DNA of 64,000 bases from Cytophaga sp. FL35 (GTDB lineage: Bacteria; Bacteroidota; Bacteroidia; Flavobacteriales; Flavobacteriaceae), in the NCBI RefSeq assembly GCF_014349235.1, contig NZ_JACSOH010000020.1, forward strand, positions 1 to 64,000, given 5' to 3'. The position numbers and the translations under genes were made by a program. Below the pieces are notes generated by a model. That model saw only the letters and a program-made list of their open reading frames with translations. It was not told the DNA's origin and ran no database searches. This document shows positions 35,498 through 46,200 of this stretch, piece after piece. Positions within the stretch are counted from its first letter, which is position 1, and each line of letters starts with the position of its first letter.

Positions 35498-38400
35498 TTA
35501 GTCCACCGAATTCATATACTCTGTCGGACTCATCTCAAACTGTTTCTGGAAATTACGCCCGAAGCTCGTTGCAGAATTATAACCTACTATCTCAGCTACC
35601 TCAAATACCCTATAATTGCCTGTTTTTAATAGTTCTGCCGACTTTTTTAAGCGAGCAATATTTATGAGTTCGTTGGGGCTTAGGTTTGATATATCTTTTA
35701 TTTTTCGATAGAGTGTAGAGCGGCTCATATGCATGATTTCCGCCAAAGTTTCAACATTTAAGTCAGGATCGGCCATATTCTGAATGATCACTTCATCTAG
35801 TTTCTTGATAAAGGTATCATCGGTCTTAGTGCTGGCAATGCTTCTAATATGAGCTAAAGGCGAACTTGCGTAATGCTCCATTACGTGCCTTCTGTTCTCT
35901 ATAAGATTGGCTATATGTACTTTTAAGTGCTTGACTGAAAATGGCTTTTCTATATAGGCGTCCGCACCGGATTCAAGTCCTTCCATTTTGGCAGACATGG
36001 CACTTTTAGAGGTAAGAAGAATGACCGGAATATGGCTTGTTTCAAGATTGGTCTTTATTTTTTTACATAAGGTAAATCCATTCATGCCAGGCATCATCAC
36101 ATCGCTAATAATTAGCTGAATGTTTTCTTCATGAAGAAGTTTTAATGCTTTTTCACCATCCGTAGCCTTTAAAACGTAATAGTCTTCCCGAAGTTCTTTT
36201 GCCACAAAATCGAGAAGTTCAATACTGTCTTCGACTAATAATACCGTATTTTCATTGCTTTGTGTTGCCGGTTGGTCTGCGATAGGTTCTTCTACATCTT
36301 CTTGTTCAACAGCCTTAGGCCTAAGCATGAACTCTTTCTCTTGGTTGATGGGCAGTTTTAGCACAAAGCTGTTCAAAGAACCATCGGAGGTGTCTAGGCT
36401 CAAGCTACCGCCGTGCATTTCGGTAAGCGATTGTGCCAAGGCCAGACCGATACCGGTTCCGGTTTGGTTTTCTGAACCCGAAACCCGATAAAATGGCTCG
36501 AAAATCTTTTCCTTTAAATGACCGGGAATTAAATCTCCATCATTTTTAATGGTCAGTTCAATCGTCGATTCATTCCTCTTTAAATCAACCAATACTTTTG
36601 AATCGGCATATTTAATGGCATTGCCATAAAGGTTGCTTAAAATCTTCTTGAGAGCTTCGCTATCGACCGAGGCGTAAATATCCTCATCTTCCGAATTCAA
36701 TCGGAAATCGACTTCCTTATCGCGAATGGCCTCGCTGAACCTCTCATAGGTTGACTGTATGAGTTTGGTAATATTAGTTCTCACGAAAGTTAAATCGACC
36801 CTTTCGATTTCCGTTTTTCTAAAATCCAACAGCTGATTGACCAAATCAAGAAGGCGATTGGTGTTTCTTTTGACTATCGCGAGATTCTCTTTTACCCCAG
36901 GTATCTCATGAGACCTTCTAAGAGCTTTTTCTAGAGGACTTTTGATGAGTGTCAATGGTGTTCTGATCTCATGTGAGATATTAGTGAAGAACTCAATTTT
37001 GGCCTCATAAATTTCTTTCTCTTTTCTGCTATTCAATTGCCGTATTTTTCGGTCGTTCTTGAACTTGATGCGCTGGTGATAGGTTCTAAAGCTTAGAAAA
37101 ATTAGCAATAGTGTCAGCAAGGTATAAAGTAAGTAGGCTAGATTGCTTTTGTAAAAGGGAGGTAACACTTTTATTTGAAGACCGGATGTTTCCATTCCCC
37201 ATACACCACTACTGTTCATTGATTTTACGAAGAAATTATAATTGCCCGGTGCCAACTCGGTAAAATAGACCTTATGGTCTTTCTGTAGATGCACCCAGTC
37301 ATTGTTAAGCCCATCCATCTTGTACCAATATTCTGTATTCTCTGGTGCATTGAAACTTAAAGCGGCGAATTCGAGACTGAATGAAGATTGCGACGGTTTT
37401 AGCGTTAGTTTTTTTAGCGATGTAATCGATTCTTCAATTGGTGAATCTTCTTGGTTTACAAAAACGTCTTGGTTGTCTATCTGTAAGGCGGTGATATAAG
37501 TTGGTGCACTGTAATTGTTCTTTTTGAAATTTTTAGGGTTAAAACTGACCATGCCGTTGACACTTCCGAAATACATGGTGCCATCATCGGCTTTATGGGC
37601 GGCCATATAATTAAATTGATCACTCTGTAGCCCATCCGCCTTTGAATATATCTTTTTATTGCCGGTTATGGCATTGAATTCGACCAACCCGTTAGAGGTA
37701 CTCATCCAAAGATTGCCACTGTCATCTTCTAATGTGGCATAAAACACATTAGTGGGAAAACCATCTTTGAGTCCGTAGCGTTTAAACGCTTTGGTTTCTT
37801 CAAGAAAGAGGTTAAGTCCATTTTCGGTATTCACCCAAATGTTGTTTCGACTATCTTGAAATATTGAGTTGATGTGGTTGTTCGAGATACTGTTCTGTGT
37901 AGAACTATTATATCTATAAGCTTCTTTTTCTCCGGTTGCTGGATTATATGAATAAAGGCCATCGAACGTGGTGCCTGCCCATAAAATGCCTGATTTGTCT
38001 TCTAAAAAACTGGTGTAGTGTAAATTGTCAGGAAACCCTTCAAATAATTCAAATTTGTCTGTGGTCGGGTTAAAGGTCTGTACCCCAAAGGTCGATAGAA
38101 AGAAGATTTCGCCTAACCGTGTCTGGTTGATTGCGAATACAAAATTACTCCGCAATCCATGAGCCATATCGGTGCCGTAGTGCTTGATAATCTTATTCGT
38201 ATTGATGTCCATAATATCAATACCATTGTCGAACATACCGATCCAAAGTTTATTGTCAATAGGAAGCAGACCGTGAACGTTGTAATGCGCTAGAATACCA
38301 TCTTTCTGTTTTTCAATAGATGTAAAATTTGTGAAACTATCTTTTTTTGGGTTGTATTTATTGAGCCCGCCATCTTCTGTGCCAATCCAAAGGTTTCCAT

Positions 38401-39454
38401 ATTTATCGGCAGTGATTTCACGAATGGCGTTTCCGTTAAGTGAGTTCTGGGCTGACTTTGGAAAGTATTTTTTGAATGGCGAATATTGTTTTGATTGGTA
38501 GTTGATGCCCCCAAAATAGGTTCCGGCCCAAACACCTCCCTCTTTATCTACGGTCAAACTATAGACGGCATTATCGGAAAGGGCATAAGGGTCGTCGTAA
38601 TTCTTCTTAAGATTACTGTATTTCTTGGTTATCAGGTTGAAAATATGCAATCCGGATTCAGTAGCTACCCAAAGTTCGTCATTGCTACGCAGGGCAAAGT
38701 CGCGAACATATTGCTTGCCAGAAGTAAGAAAGCCGATTTCCTGTAGTCTTTCCGAAATAATATCAAATGCAAGCACGCCATGATTTTGAGTGCCCAACAA
38801 AATGGTTCGGTCATCAAGCGAGAAAAGTTCGTTAATGCCAAAAGGGCTACTGGGGCTTGCTTCGACATCTAGGGCATGTCTGGTAAATTTGTTGGTAATC
38901 TTATCGTATTTATATAAGGTATTTGTTGAACAGGCCCATAACCCATCTTTGGTGTTGATAACATCGGAGGCGTAGAAATTTTCGCTTGCCTCGAACTTAG
39001 TACTCTCCTTTTTGTTGGGGTCATATTTAATAAGACTACTTTCTGCGATGTACCAGAGATTACCATCTGAGTCGCCACTCATATCAATGATCTGGTTGTT
39101 CTCGGTACCTTCTACAAAATCAAAATTTTCCAGTTTTTCGTTATAGGAAAGAAGCCCGTTATCGGTACCTACCCAAATAGTACCGTTTAATTCAAAAAGA
39201 CTTTCTACATAGTTGCTTCGTAAGCTTTTTGGGTCGTCTTCATTTTTTTGAAATAGCCTAAAATTATATCCGTCAAAACGATTTAGGCCACTTTTAGTAC
39301 CGAACCACAAAAATCCTTTTTCATCTTGAATAGAGCTGAGAACCGTATTGTGAGAAAGGCCATCTTCAACTTTATAGTGCTCGAAATAAAATTCTTGCCC
39401 GCAAAGTATTGAGGCGTGAAGTAAAAGTAGGGGTAATAAGGTCTTCATTCTCAT
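35498..39454 (-). CDS. Hybrid two-component system regulator (HTCS)
   Basis: A 1318-aa inner-membrane sensor-regulator that fuses all two-component parts. After a signal peptide (MKTLLPLLLLHASILCG) come about 14 Reg_prop propeller repeats (GLSHNTVLSSIQDEKGFLWF), a Y_Y_Y domain and a membrane helix near 790-810. Then come a histidine kinase (FTNISHEIRTPLTLI, His828) with HATPase, a receiver domain (phospho-Asp1118 in ISDVMMPG), and an AraC-type DNA-binding domain at the C-terminus (TLAEIMHMSRSTLYRKI ... SATSFGRNFQKQFEMSP). The upstream ATG at 39532 would overlap the GH2 gene's spacer and lacks a signal peptide. The HTCS is divergent from the GH2 gene and is the predicted activator of cluster E. 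Confidence 0.96.
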   Translation of the reverse strand: MRMKTLLPLLLLHASILCGQEFYFEHYKVEDGLSHNTVLSSIQDEKGFLWFGTKSGLNRFDGYNFRLFQKNEDDPKSLRSNYVESLFELNGTIWVGTDNGLLSYNEKLENFDFVEGTENNQIIDMSGDSDGNLWYIAESSLIKYDPNKKESTKFEASENFYASDVINTKDGLWACSTNTLYKYDKITNKFTRHALDVEASPSSPFGINELFSLDDRTILLGTQNHGVLAFDIISERLQEIGFLTSGKQYVRDFALRSNDELWVATESGLHIFNLITKKYSNLKKNYDDPYALSDNAVYSLTVDKEGGVWAGTYFGGINYQSKQYSPFKKYFPKSAQNSLNGNAIREITADKYGNLWIGTEDGGLNKYNPKKDSFTNFTSIEKQKDGILAHYNVHGLLPIDNKLWIGMFDNGIDIMDINTNKIIKHYGTDMAHGLRSNFVFAINQTRLGEIFFLSTFGVQTFNPTTDKFELFEGFPDNLHYTSFLEDKSGILWAGTTFDGLYSYNPATGEKEAYRYNSSTQNSISNNHINSIFQDSRNNIWVNTENGLNLFLEETKAFKRYGLKDGFPTNVFYATLEDDSGNLWMSTSNGLVEFNAITGNKKIYSKADGLQSDQFNYMAAHKADDGTMYFGSVNGMVSFNPKNFKKNNYSAPTYITALQIDNQDVFVNQEDSPIEESITSLKKLTLKPSQSSFSLEFAALSFNAPENTEYWYKMDGLNNDWVHLQKDHKVYFTELAPGNYNFFVKSMNSSGVWGMETSGLQIKVLPPFYKSNLAYLLYTLLTLLLIFLSFRTYHQRIKFKNDRKIRQLNSRKEKEIYEAKIEFFTNISHEIRTPLTLIKSPLEKALRRSHEIPGVKENLAIVKRNTNRLLDLVNQLLDFRKTEIERVDLTFVRTNITKLIQSTYERFSEAIRDKEVDFRLNSEDEDIYASVDSEALKKILSNLYGNAIKYADSKVLVDLKRNESTIELTIKNDGDLIPGHLKEKIFEPFYRVSGSENQTGTGIGLALAQSLTEMHGGSLSLDTSDGSLNSFVLKLPINQEKEFMLRPKAVEQEDVEEPIADQPATQSNENTVLLVEDSIELLDFVAKELREDYYVLKATDGEKALKLLHEENIQLIISDVMMPGMNGFTLCKKIKTNLETSHIPVILLTSKSAMSAKMEGLESGADAYIEKPFSVKHLKVHIANLIENRRHVMEHYASSPLAHIRSIASTKTDDTFIKKLDEVIIQNMADPDLNVETLAEIMHMSRSTLYRKIKDISNLSPNELINIARLKKSAELLKTGNYRVFEVAEIVGYNSATSFGRNFQKQFEMSPTEYMNSVD

Positions 39455-39666
39455 CAAAATCGGCCGAATATCGTTAAAAGTTAATGAAAAATTCACAACA
39501 AAATGTTTCATACACCATACGAAACAGTTCAAATTTAATTATAGGTATCAACATCGGTGATTTTGAACAATTTGTACGAAATAAAGAAACGGGCGTGTAT
39601 TGCATCTTTTCTTTCAAATTGGTTTCTTTAGAGAATTGTTGTAAAATAATTCATTTGATAACCGCC
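39455..39666. promoter_or_regulatory. Divergent HTCS/GH2 promoter region with repeated motif
   Basis: This region between the HTCS and GH2 start codons contains two copies of a motif also found before SusC3. One, read on the minus strand (39503-39535), begins AAATTTGAAC and contains TTTCGTATG. The other, on the plus strand (39565-39586), reads GAACAATTTGTACGAAATAA. These are likely binding sites for the AraC domain of the HTCS. Confidence 0.5.
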
Positions 39667-41499
39667 ATGAGACACTCTATTCTTGCCTTTCAAAATGTGA
39701 AAAAACTTATTCTTGCCATTTTTACTTTGGCTTTTCTAACGACCAATGCGCAATGGAAGCCGGCCGGCGATAAAATTAAAACCAAATGGGCCGAAAGTTT
39801 AGATGCAGAAAATGTTCTTCCTGAATATCCCAGACCGATAATGGAGCGTTCAGAATGGAAAAACTTAAACGGTTTGTGGGATTATAGTATCTTGAAAAAG
39901 GGTGCTCCACTTCCTGAAAGTTTTGATGGAAAAATTTTAGTTCCCTTTGCGGCCGAATCTAGCTTGTCAGGCGTGATGAAAGAAGTAGGGTCATCAAATG
40001 AGCTTTGGTACCGAACAAAATTCAATATTCCGGATGGGTGGAGCGGACAGAATATCCTGTTACACTTTGGGGCGGTCGATTGGAAAGCTGATATCTGGAT
40101 TAATGACGTAAAAGTAGGTTCGCATACGGGCGGTTATACTCCTTTTTCGTTTGATATAACTCCATTCATACAAAGTTCAGAGCAGGTTTTGACCGTGAAA
40201 GTTTGGGATCCGACTGACGAAGGTCCTCAACCTCGCGGCAAACAGGTGAAAAAGCCAGAAGGTATCTGGTATACTCCCGTAACAGGTATTTGGCAAACCG
40301 TGTGGATAGAACCTGTGAATGTAAAGATTATTGTTAGTTTAAAGACAGTTCCTGACATTGATAATAATACGGTAAGCATAAAGGTTGAAACAGAAGGTAC
40401 CTCTTACGGCGATATAGTTGAGATTTTAGCTTTTGATGGTGAAACTGAAATTGCGACCGCAAAGGCAAATGTGGATCAAGAAACTGTTTTAAGTATTCCA
40501 AATGCTAAACTGTGGTCGCCGGAATCTCCCTTTCTCTATGATATACAGGTGAGATTGCATAGCCAAAATAATCAGGTAGACGAGGTCAAAAGCTATTTCG
40601 GAATGCGAAAAATATCCATGAAAAAAGATGACTACGGTATTGTGCGCATGCAGCTGAACAATAAAGATTACTTTCAATTTGGCCCCTTGGATCAAGGTTG
40701 GTGGCCTGATGGTTTGTATACGGCACCTACCGATGAAGCCCTGAAATATGACATTGTCAAGACCAAAGAACTGGGCTTTAATATGATTAGAAAGCACGTT
40801 AAGGTAGAGCCTGCTAGGTGGTATACCCATTGCGATAGACTCGGTATATTGGTTTGGCAAGATATGCCCAGCGGAGATAAAAGTCCGCAGTGGCAAAATC
40901 ACAACTATTTCACCGGTACAGAATTAAAAAGATCTGCAGAATCTGAAGAAATCTATCGTAAGGAATGGAAGGGTGTTATGGATTATCTCTATTCCCAACC
41001 TAGTATCGTGGTTTGGGTTCCTTTTAATGAGGCTTGGGGTCAGTTCAAAACAGAAGAGATAACAGAATGGACAAAGGCTTACGACCAAAGTAGACTTGTC
41101 AACTCAGCCAGTGGGGGTAATTTTTATCGTACAGGTGATATTGTCGACTTACATAATTATCCTGGGCCGGCGATGTACTTGTATGATGCGCAAAGGGTAA
41201 ATGTCTTAGGTGAGTATGGAGGAATCGGCTTGCCCTTAAAAGGCCATTTATGGAAACCGGATAATAATTGGGGATACATAAAGTTCAAGAACTCAAAAGA
41301 AACTACCGATGAATACATCAAGTATGCGAAAGAGCTCAAGAACTTGGTCAAAGCAGGTTTCTCAGGAGCGGTATATACACAAACGACCGATGTAGAAGGT
41401 GAAGTTAATGGTTTTATGACCTATGATAGAAAGGTAGACAAAATGAACATCAAAGAAGTCAAGAAAATTAATCAAGAAATCATCGATACCTTAAATTAA
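39667..41499 (+). CDS. GH2 glycoside hydrolase (beta-galactosidase/glucuronidase type)
   Basis: A 610-aa secreted GH2 enzyme with signal peptide at about 12-31. It has the three core GH2 domains: a sugar-binding jelly roll (SEWKNLNGLWDY ... VDWKADIWIND), an immunoglobulin-like domain, and a TIM barrel. The predicted acid/base is Glu455 in FNEAWGQ and the nucleophile Glu516 in GEYGG. The start is set at ATG 39667, where the signal peptide begins; an earlier ATG at 39484 lies in the divergent promoter region. GH2 specificity (beta-galactoside, glucuronide, arabinopyranoside) cannot be read from sequence. It is the first enzyme of the HTCS locus, 43 bp before a GH43 gene. Confidence 0.92.
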   Translation: MRHSILAFQNVKKLILAIFTLAFLTTNAQWKPAGDKIKTKWAESLDAENVLPEYPRPIMERSEWKNLNGLWDYSILKKGAPLPESFDGKILVPFAAESSLSGVMKEVGSSNELWYRTKFNIPDGWSGQNILLHFGAVDWKADIWINDVKVGSHTGGYTPFSFDITPFIQSSEQVLTVKVWDPTDEGPQPRGKQVKKPEGIWYTPVTGIWQTVWIEPVNVKIIVSLKTVPDIDNNTVSIKVETEGTSYGDIVEILAFDGETEIATAKANVDQETVLSIPNAKLWSPESPFLYDIQVRLHSQNNQVDEVKSYFGMRKISMKKDDYGIVRMQLNNKDYFQFGPLDQGWWPDGLYTAPTDEALKYDIVKTKELGFNMIRKHVKVEPARWYTHCDRLGILVWQDMPSGDKSPQWQNHNYFTGTELKRSAESEEIYRKEWKGVMDYLYSQPSIVVWVPFNEAWGQFKTEEITEWTKAYDQSRLVNSASGGNFYRTGDIVDLHNYPGPAMYLYDAQRVNVLGEYGGIGLPLKGHLWKPDNNWGYIKFKNSKETTDEYIKYAKELKNLVKAGFSGAVYTQTTDVEGEVNGFMTYDRKVDKMNIKEVKKINQEIIDTLN

Positions 41500-41542
41500 T
41501 CCTTTGTTAAACGTAACAATCATTTTTTACAACTAGAATCTT

Positions 41543-42649
41543 ATGAGAGAGGTTTTGCCCTTAGTGTTGCTGTTATTGTTTTTCTCTTGTAAGGAAACCG
41601 AAAAGGAAACTGCTGAAAATTCAAATACTGATCTTGTTCAAGAAGATGAACAATCACTCAGCTATTTCACAAACCCGCTATTAGATAGTGGTGCGGATCC
41701 TTGGACCATCTATCACGAAGGAAATTTTTATTATATAAAATCTGGTGCTAACGCTATTACTTTGATGCGAACCGCAGATATTACTGATTTAAGAAATGCA
41801 GAGTCGAAGGTAATTTGGCGCGCACCTGAAACCGGCGATCATTCAAGAAATATCTGGGCCCCTGAAATTCATAATATTAATGGGCACTGGTACATTTATG
41901 TGGCGGCAGATGATGGCGATAATCGAAATCACCGCATGTTCGTTATAGATAATAGCTCTCCTGACCCGTTCAAAGGTGAGTTTAAAGTAAAGTCTAAACT
42001 TAAGACGGACAAAAATGATAATTGGGCCATTGATGGAAGTATTTTTGAGCACCAAAACCAACTCTACTTTATTTGGTCTGGGTGGGAAAATCCCAAGGTC
42101 GATGGAGGTGAGGAGATGCAGAATATTTATATAGCTAAAATGTCTAACCCCTATACGATAAGTTCTGATCGTGTATTGATAAGTACTCCAGAACATGAGT
42201 GGGAAAGAAATTGGCATTACCCAGGGGTTTGGAAACCGGATGCCCCTGTTTACGTTAATGAAGGACCTCAAATGTTAGCTCATGGAGATAAGGTACATAT
42301 TGTTTATTCCGCAAGCGGATGCTGGACTCCCTATTATGCACTTGGCCTTTTGACGATGAATAAGAATGATGATCCTATGGAAAAATCATCATGGTCTAAA
42401 TCGGAAGACCCTATTTTTCAACAGGCGAAAGAGAAATCTGTGTTCGGAACTGGACATAACTCCTTTTTCAAAAGCCCGGATGGTACCGAAGACTGGATAT
42501 TGTACCATGCAAATGACACTCCTGTCGATGGTTGCGGGAACAAAAGGTCTCCTAGGGCCCAGAAAATTTCTTGGTCTTCAGATAATATGCCTATTCTTGG
42601 CGAGCCTATTGAAACCTCTGAGAAATTGGTCAAACCTTCAGGATTATAA
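41543..42649 (+). CDS. GH43 glycoside hydrolase lipoprotein (first copy)
   Basis: A 368-aa five-bladed propeller hydrolase with a lipoprotein signal (LLLFFSC). Expected catalytic residues are visible: general base Asp52 (GADPWTIY), pKa modulator Asp164 (AIDGSIF) and general acid Glu240 (NEGPQML). GH43 enzymes are mostly alpha-L-arabinofuranosidases, arabinanases and beta-xylosidases. The lipobox suggests surface or periplasmic anchoring. It forms a short unit with GH2 and ends at the terminator at 42699. Confidence 0.92.
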   Translation: MREVLPLVLLLLFFSCKETEKETAENSNTDLVQEDEQSLSYFTNPLLDSGADPWTIYHEGNFYYIKSGANAITLMRTADITDLRNAESKVIWRAPETGDHSRNIWAPEIHNINGHWYIYVAADDGDNRNHRMFVIDNSSPDPFKGEFKVKSKLKTDKNDNWAIDGSIFEHQNQLYFIWSGWENPKVDGGEEMQNIYIAKMSNPYTISSDRVLISTPEHEWERNWHYPGVWKPDAPVYVNEGPQMLAHGDKVHIVYSASGCWTPYYALGLLTMNKNDDPMEKSSWSKSEDPIFQQAKEKSVFGTGHNSFFKSPDGTEDWILYHANDTPVDGCGNKRSPRAQKISWSSDNMPILGEPIETSEKLVKPSGL

Positions 42650-42698
42650 ATAAGAAAATAGTAAGAGTCAAATTTGGATTGTTTAGAGTTTAAGCACG

Positions 42699-42729
42699 AT
42701 GCCACCCTTGGATTGGGGTGGCATTTTTT
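42699..42729 (+). terminator. Rho-independent terminator after the first GH43
   Basis: ATGCCACCC (42699-42707) pairs with GGGTGGCAT (42716-42724) around an 8-base loop, followed by TTTTT. It separates GH2-GH43 from SusC3. Confidence 0.92.
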
Positions 42730-43020
42730 ATGTACCAGTTCTAACATCTCCTTCTTTGAACTTTCTCAATTTAAACAATACTTCAAGTCAGGTAATTACT
42801 TGGATGGATTTGATTCTTGTCATCCTTTCAGGATAGGAGACTTCTTTAGTCATCTCGCGAGACGTTTTAAACCAACCTGAAATGGCAACTTCAGCACAGA
42901 TTGTTCTGATTTCACTTTTATTGATACGATTTGACTTGTTCCATATGGTTATTAAACCATTTGAAAATCAATTATTTAAATCTTTGTTAATTGATTGGTA
43001 TACAATCTGTCTCAAACCGC

Positions 43021-43096
43021 AACAATTTGTATCAATAAAGACTCTTCTCTTAACCTTCTCTTAAAATTTGAACGATTTGTATGATAGAATGATACA
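43021..43096 (+). promoter_or_regulatory. Two predicted HTCS-binding motifs upstream of SusC3
   Basis: The copies are AACAATTTGTATCAATAAAG at 43021 and a longer one at 43064 beginning AAATTTGAACGATTTGTATG. The cores (AACRATTTGTAT) are 50 bp apart, close to five helical turns, so proteins bound there would lie on the same face. The first resembles the site at 39565 and the second the minus-strand site at 39503-39535. Confidence 0.5.
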
Positions 43097-43297
43097 ATCC
43101 ACAGAGTAATAGGATTCTGAATTCATTTTATTTGGTCATTGGCAATTTGTCAATTTTAAAGCTCTATCTCAAATAAATACTCAACTAAAACAACTTAAAA
43201 TGAAATTATGACACAAACACCTTTCTCAATTTAAGAATCTATCAATTTACTCAACTAGCAAACTAATCTCTAAGCAATCATTCAAAAATGAGAAACA

Positions 43298-46200
43298 ATG
43301 AAAAAACCAAAGACTAACATTATCGAGAAGATTCTTGTGTCTGTTTTTCTGGTGTGTGCAGTTATGTACCAAGGATACGGACAAGATGCACCTTCGGTGA
43401 CGGGTACGGTTACAGCTGCCAGTGATGGCGCTCCGTTACCAGGGGTTTCGATTATTATTAAAAATACAACTACAGGGGTGACCACTGATTTTGATGGTAA
43501 TTATACTGTCAATGCCCCGGCTGATGCAACTTTGATTTTCAGCTATATCGGTTTTCAAAGATTGGAAGTGCCTGTTAATGGTCAGGCAACGGTCGATGTT
43601 CAAATGAACGAAGATGTTGCCGCCCTTGACGAAGTGGTAGTAACGGGTTACTCTACCCAAGACAAAAAGTCTATTACGGCTGCAATATCTACTGTTACCA
43701 GTGAAGATTTAGAGAATGTGCACGCAGGTGCATCGGTAAGCTCTGGTCTGGCCGGTAAAATTTCTGGTGTAACGTTTAAAATGCCCGATGGTAGACCTGG
43801 TGCTACTGCAACCGTTCAAATACGTAATATGGGTAACCCTCTTTACATTATAGATGGTATTCAATCTGACGTAGGGCAATTTAATAATATTTCTCCAGGC
43901 GATATCGAAAGCATTTCGGTATTGAAAGATGCTGCTGCTGCTATTTACGGGGTAAGGGCCGCCAACGGGGTTGTGGTTGTAACAACCAAAAGAGGTAAGA
44001 AGAACTCTAAAAACGTTGTGAATGTCAATGCCTATTACGGTGGTCAGAATTGGTCGCGTTTCCCTGATGTTGTGAACGACTCTTATACCTATATGAGCAA
44101 AAAGGCCGAAGCGGATTTGAACGAGTTTGGTGAGACACAAATTACTCCCGAAGAATTGGAGCGCTATAGAGTTGGTACAGAACCAGGCTATCAGTCGTTC
44201 AATTGGAAGGATTTTATCATTAAGAAAAATGCACCATTGTACAGTGTAAACGTAAGTACAACAGGGGGTTCTGAAAAAATCAACTACTACATATCTGGAA
44301 CCCATCTTAAACAGGAGGCGGTCTTGGGTCCTGAATTTAATTTTGAAAGAACAAATATTCAAAACAACCTCGACGCAAATATTACCGATCGTTTAAAGGT
44401 TGGCATGCAAATCAGCGGTCGTATAGAAACTACCGATAACCCCGGTATTCCAGGGGCCGATGATTATTGGTTGCCAAGGTTCGCCATTTTGCGTAACCGC
44501 CCATTTGAGCGTCCTTATGCTAACGATAACCCTGATTATCTGAATGATATAGGGCATAACGAAACCAACTGGGCGCTGCACAATAAAGAAATTGGAGGTT
44601 ATTCAACCAACATCTTAAGAACTATGCAATCGAACTTTAACGGTGAATACCAATTTGGCGGGGTGTTAGAAGGTCTATCGGTGAGAGGTATGTACTCGTA
44701 CTATATTCAAGATCAAGTATTGAACGGTCACGAATATACCTATGAAGCATATACCTATGATGCTGAAAATGACGCTTACAACGTGACGGGTGGTAGTACC
44801 AACCCATGGCGTGAAAGAAGAAATCGCAAAATTGTTAAAAATGTCTATCAAGGGCAGGCTCAGTATAAAAAGGCTTTTGGTCGTGAGCAAGAGCACAATG
44901 TAGAAGGCCTTTTCTTAGTAGAAAGACAAGAGGAGCGCGATCAAAACCAATGGATGCGTTCAGTTCCTGAAAACAATATTCTTCCGTTAATGTACTTTGC
45001 CAACTTGGTCGAATTCAATGATTTCGATGGTGAATTAGCCCGAATCGGTTATATAGGTAAGTTCAATTATAACTACAAGCAGAAATATTTCTTGGAGATT
45101 TCCGGTCGTCAAGATAAGTCTTGGAAGTTTGCCCCATCAAAAAGAACCGGTTTCTTCCCTTCTGGTTCCATCGGTTGGAGGATGACCGAAGAAGATTGGT
45201 ATGAGACTATCGCTGGAGAAGATGCTTGGTTGACAGAATTTAAGTTAAGGGCTTCTTACGGTATTTTAGGTGATGATGATATCGGAATCGGTGCTTATGA
45301 TTATTTGCCAGGTTATAACTACAACGTTGGTACTGCCATTTTAAACGGAGAACCTGTAGTAAGTGCCAGAGATAAAGGTCAGATTGTAGATAACCTTACT
45401 TGGTTCAAAAGTAAGATAACCGATATCGGTATTGATTTCGCTCTATTTGATGGCAAGGTAACAGGTTCTTATGATTGGTTCTACCGTTTACGTACCGGTC
45501 TTAGAGGTTTTAAGTATGATATACTTATACCAAGTGAATTGGGTTACACCCTTCCTGACGAGAACGTAAATAGTGATTCGCAGGCTGGTTTCGAAGGCGC
45601 ATTGACCTACAATGATAGTTTTGGTGATTTCAATGTTTCGGTTTCCGCCAACGGATCCTATTCAAGAGGAAAATTTATCGAATCCTATAAACCAAGATTT
45701 TCTAATTCATGGCAAGAATACCGAGCTTCAAGTGAAGGCAGGTATAATGATATGCGTTGGGGTTATAATGTAATTGGAGAGTTTCAAACACAAGAGGAAA
45801 TCAATAACTACACCGTAGATATTGATGGCCAAGGTAACCGCACGCTTCTTCCAGGTGATTTGATTTATGAAGATATCAATGGTGACGGCCGTATTAATGG
45901 TTATGACGAGAAGCCTATTGGGTATTCGTTCGGTAAACAACCGAATATCAACTTCGGCTTGAACATTAGACTTTCTTATAAAGGTGTCGATATGACAGCA
46001 GATTTTTCTGGAGGTTCTGGCTATTCTTGGATTCAGAACTGGGAAACCCGTTGGGCTTTCCAAAACCAAGGGGCACTTAATAAGATATTCTTGGATAGTT
46101 GGTCAAGGCAGGATCCTGCAAACCCCAACAGTACTTGGGTTCCAGGAAAGTATCCAGCACTTAGATACAATGCAGGTTATCATAGCAATTATAGGGTTTC

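Larger units (their letters stand above)
42650..43297. other. Regulatory intergenic region upstream of SusC3
   Basis: This 648-bp gene-free stretch contains the GH43 terminator (42699-42729) and two copies of the predicted HTCS motif at 43021-43040 and 43064-43096, whose AACRATTTGTAT cores start exactly 50 bp apart. The last 200 bp are AT-rich leader. Confidence 0.6.

Noticed and set aside
39484-39666. N-terminal extension of the GH2 gene from an earlier ATG
   Set aside because: It has no signal character, overlaps the divergent promoter motifs, and the ATG at 39667 starts a normal signal peptide.
43709-44362. 217-aa open frame on the minus strand
   Set aside because: It is antisense to the SusC3 plug and barrel region, with unusual composition and no domain. 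It is a shadow of a well-supported gene.
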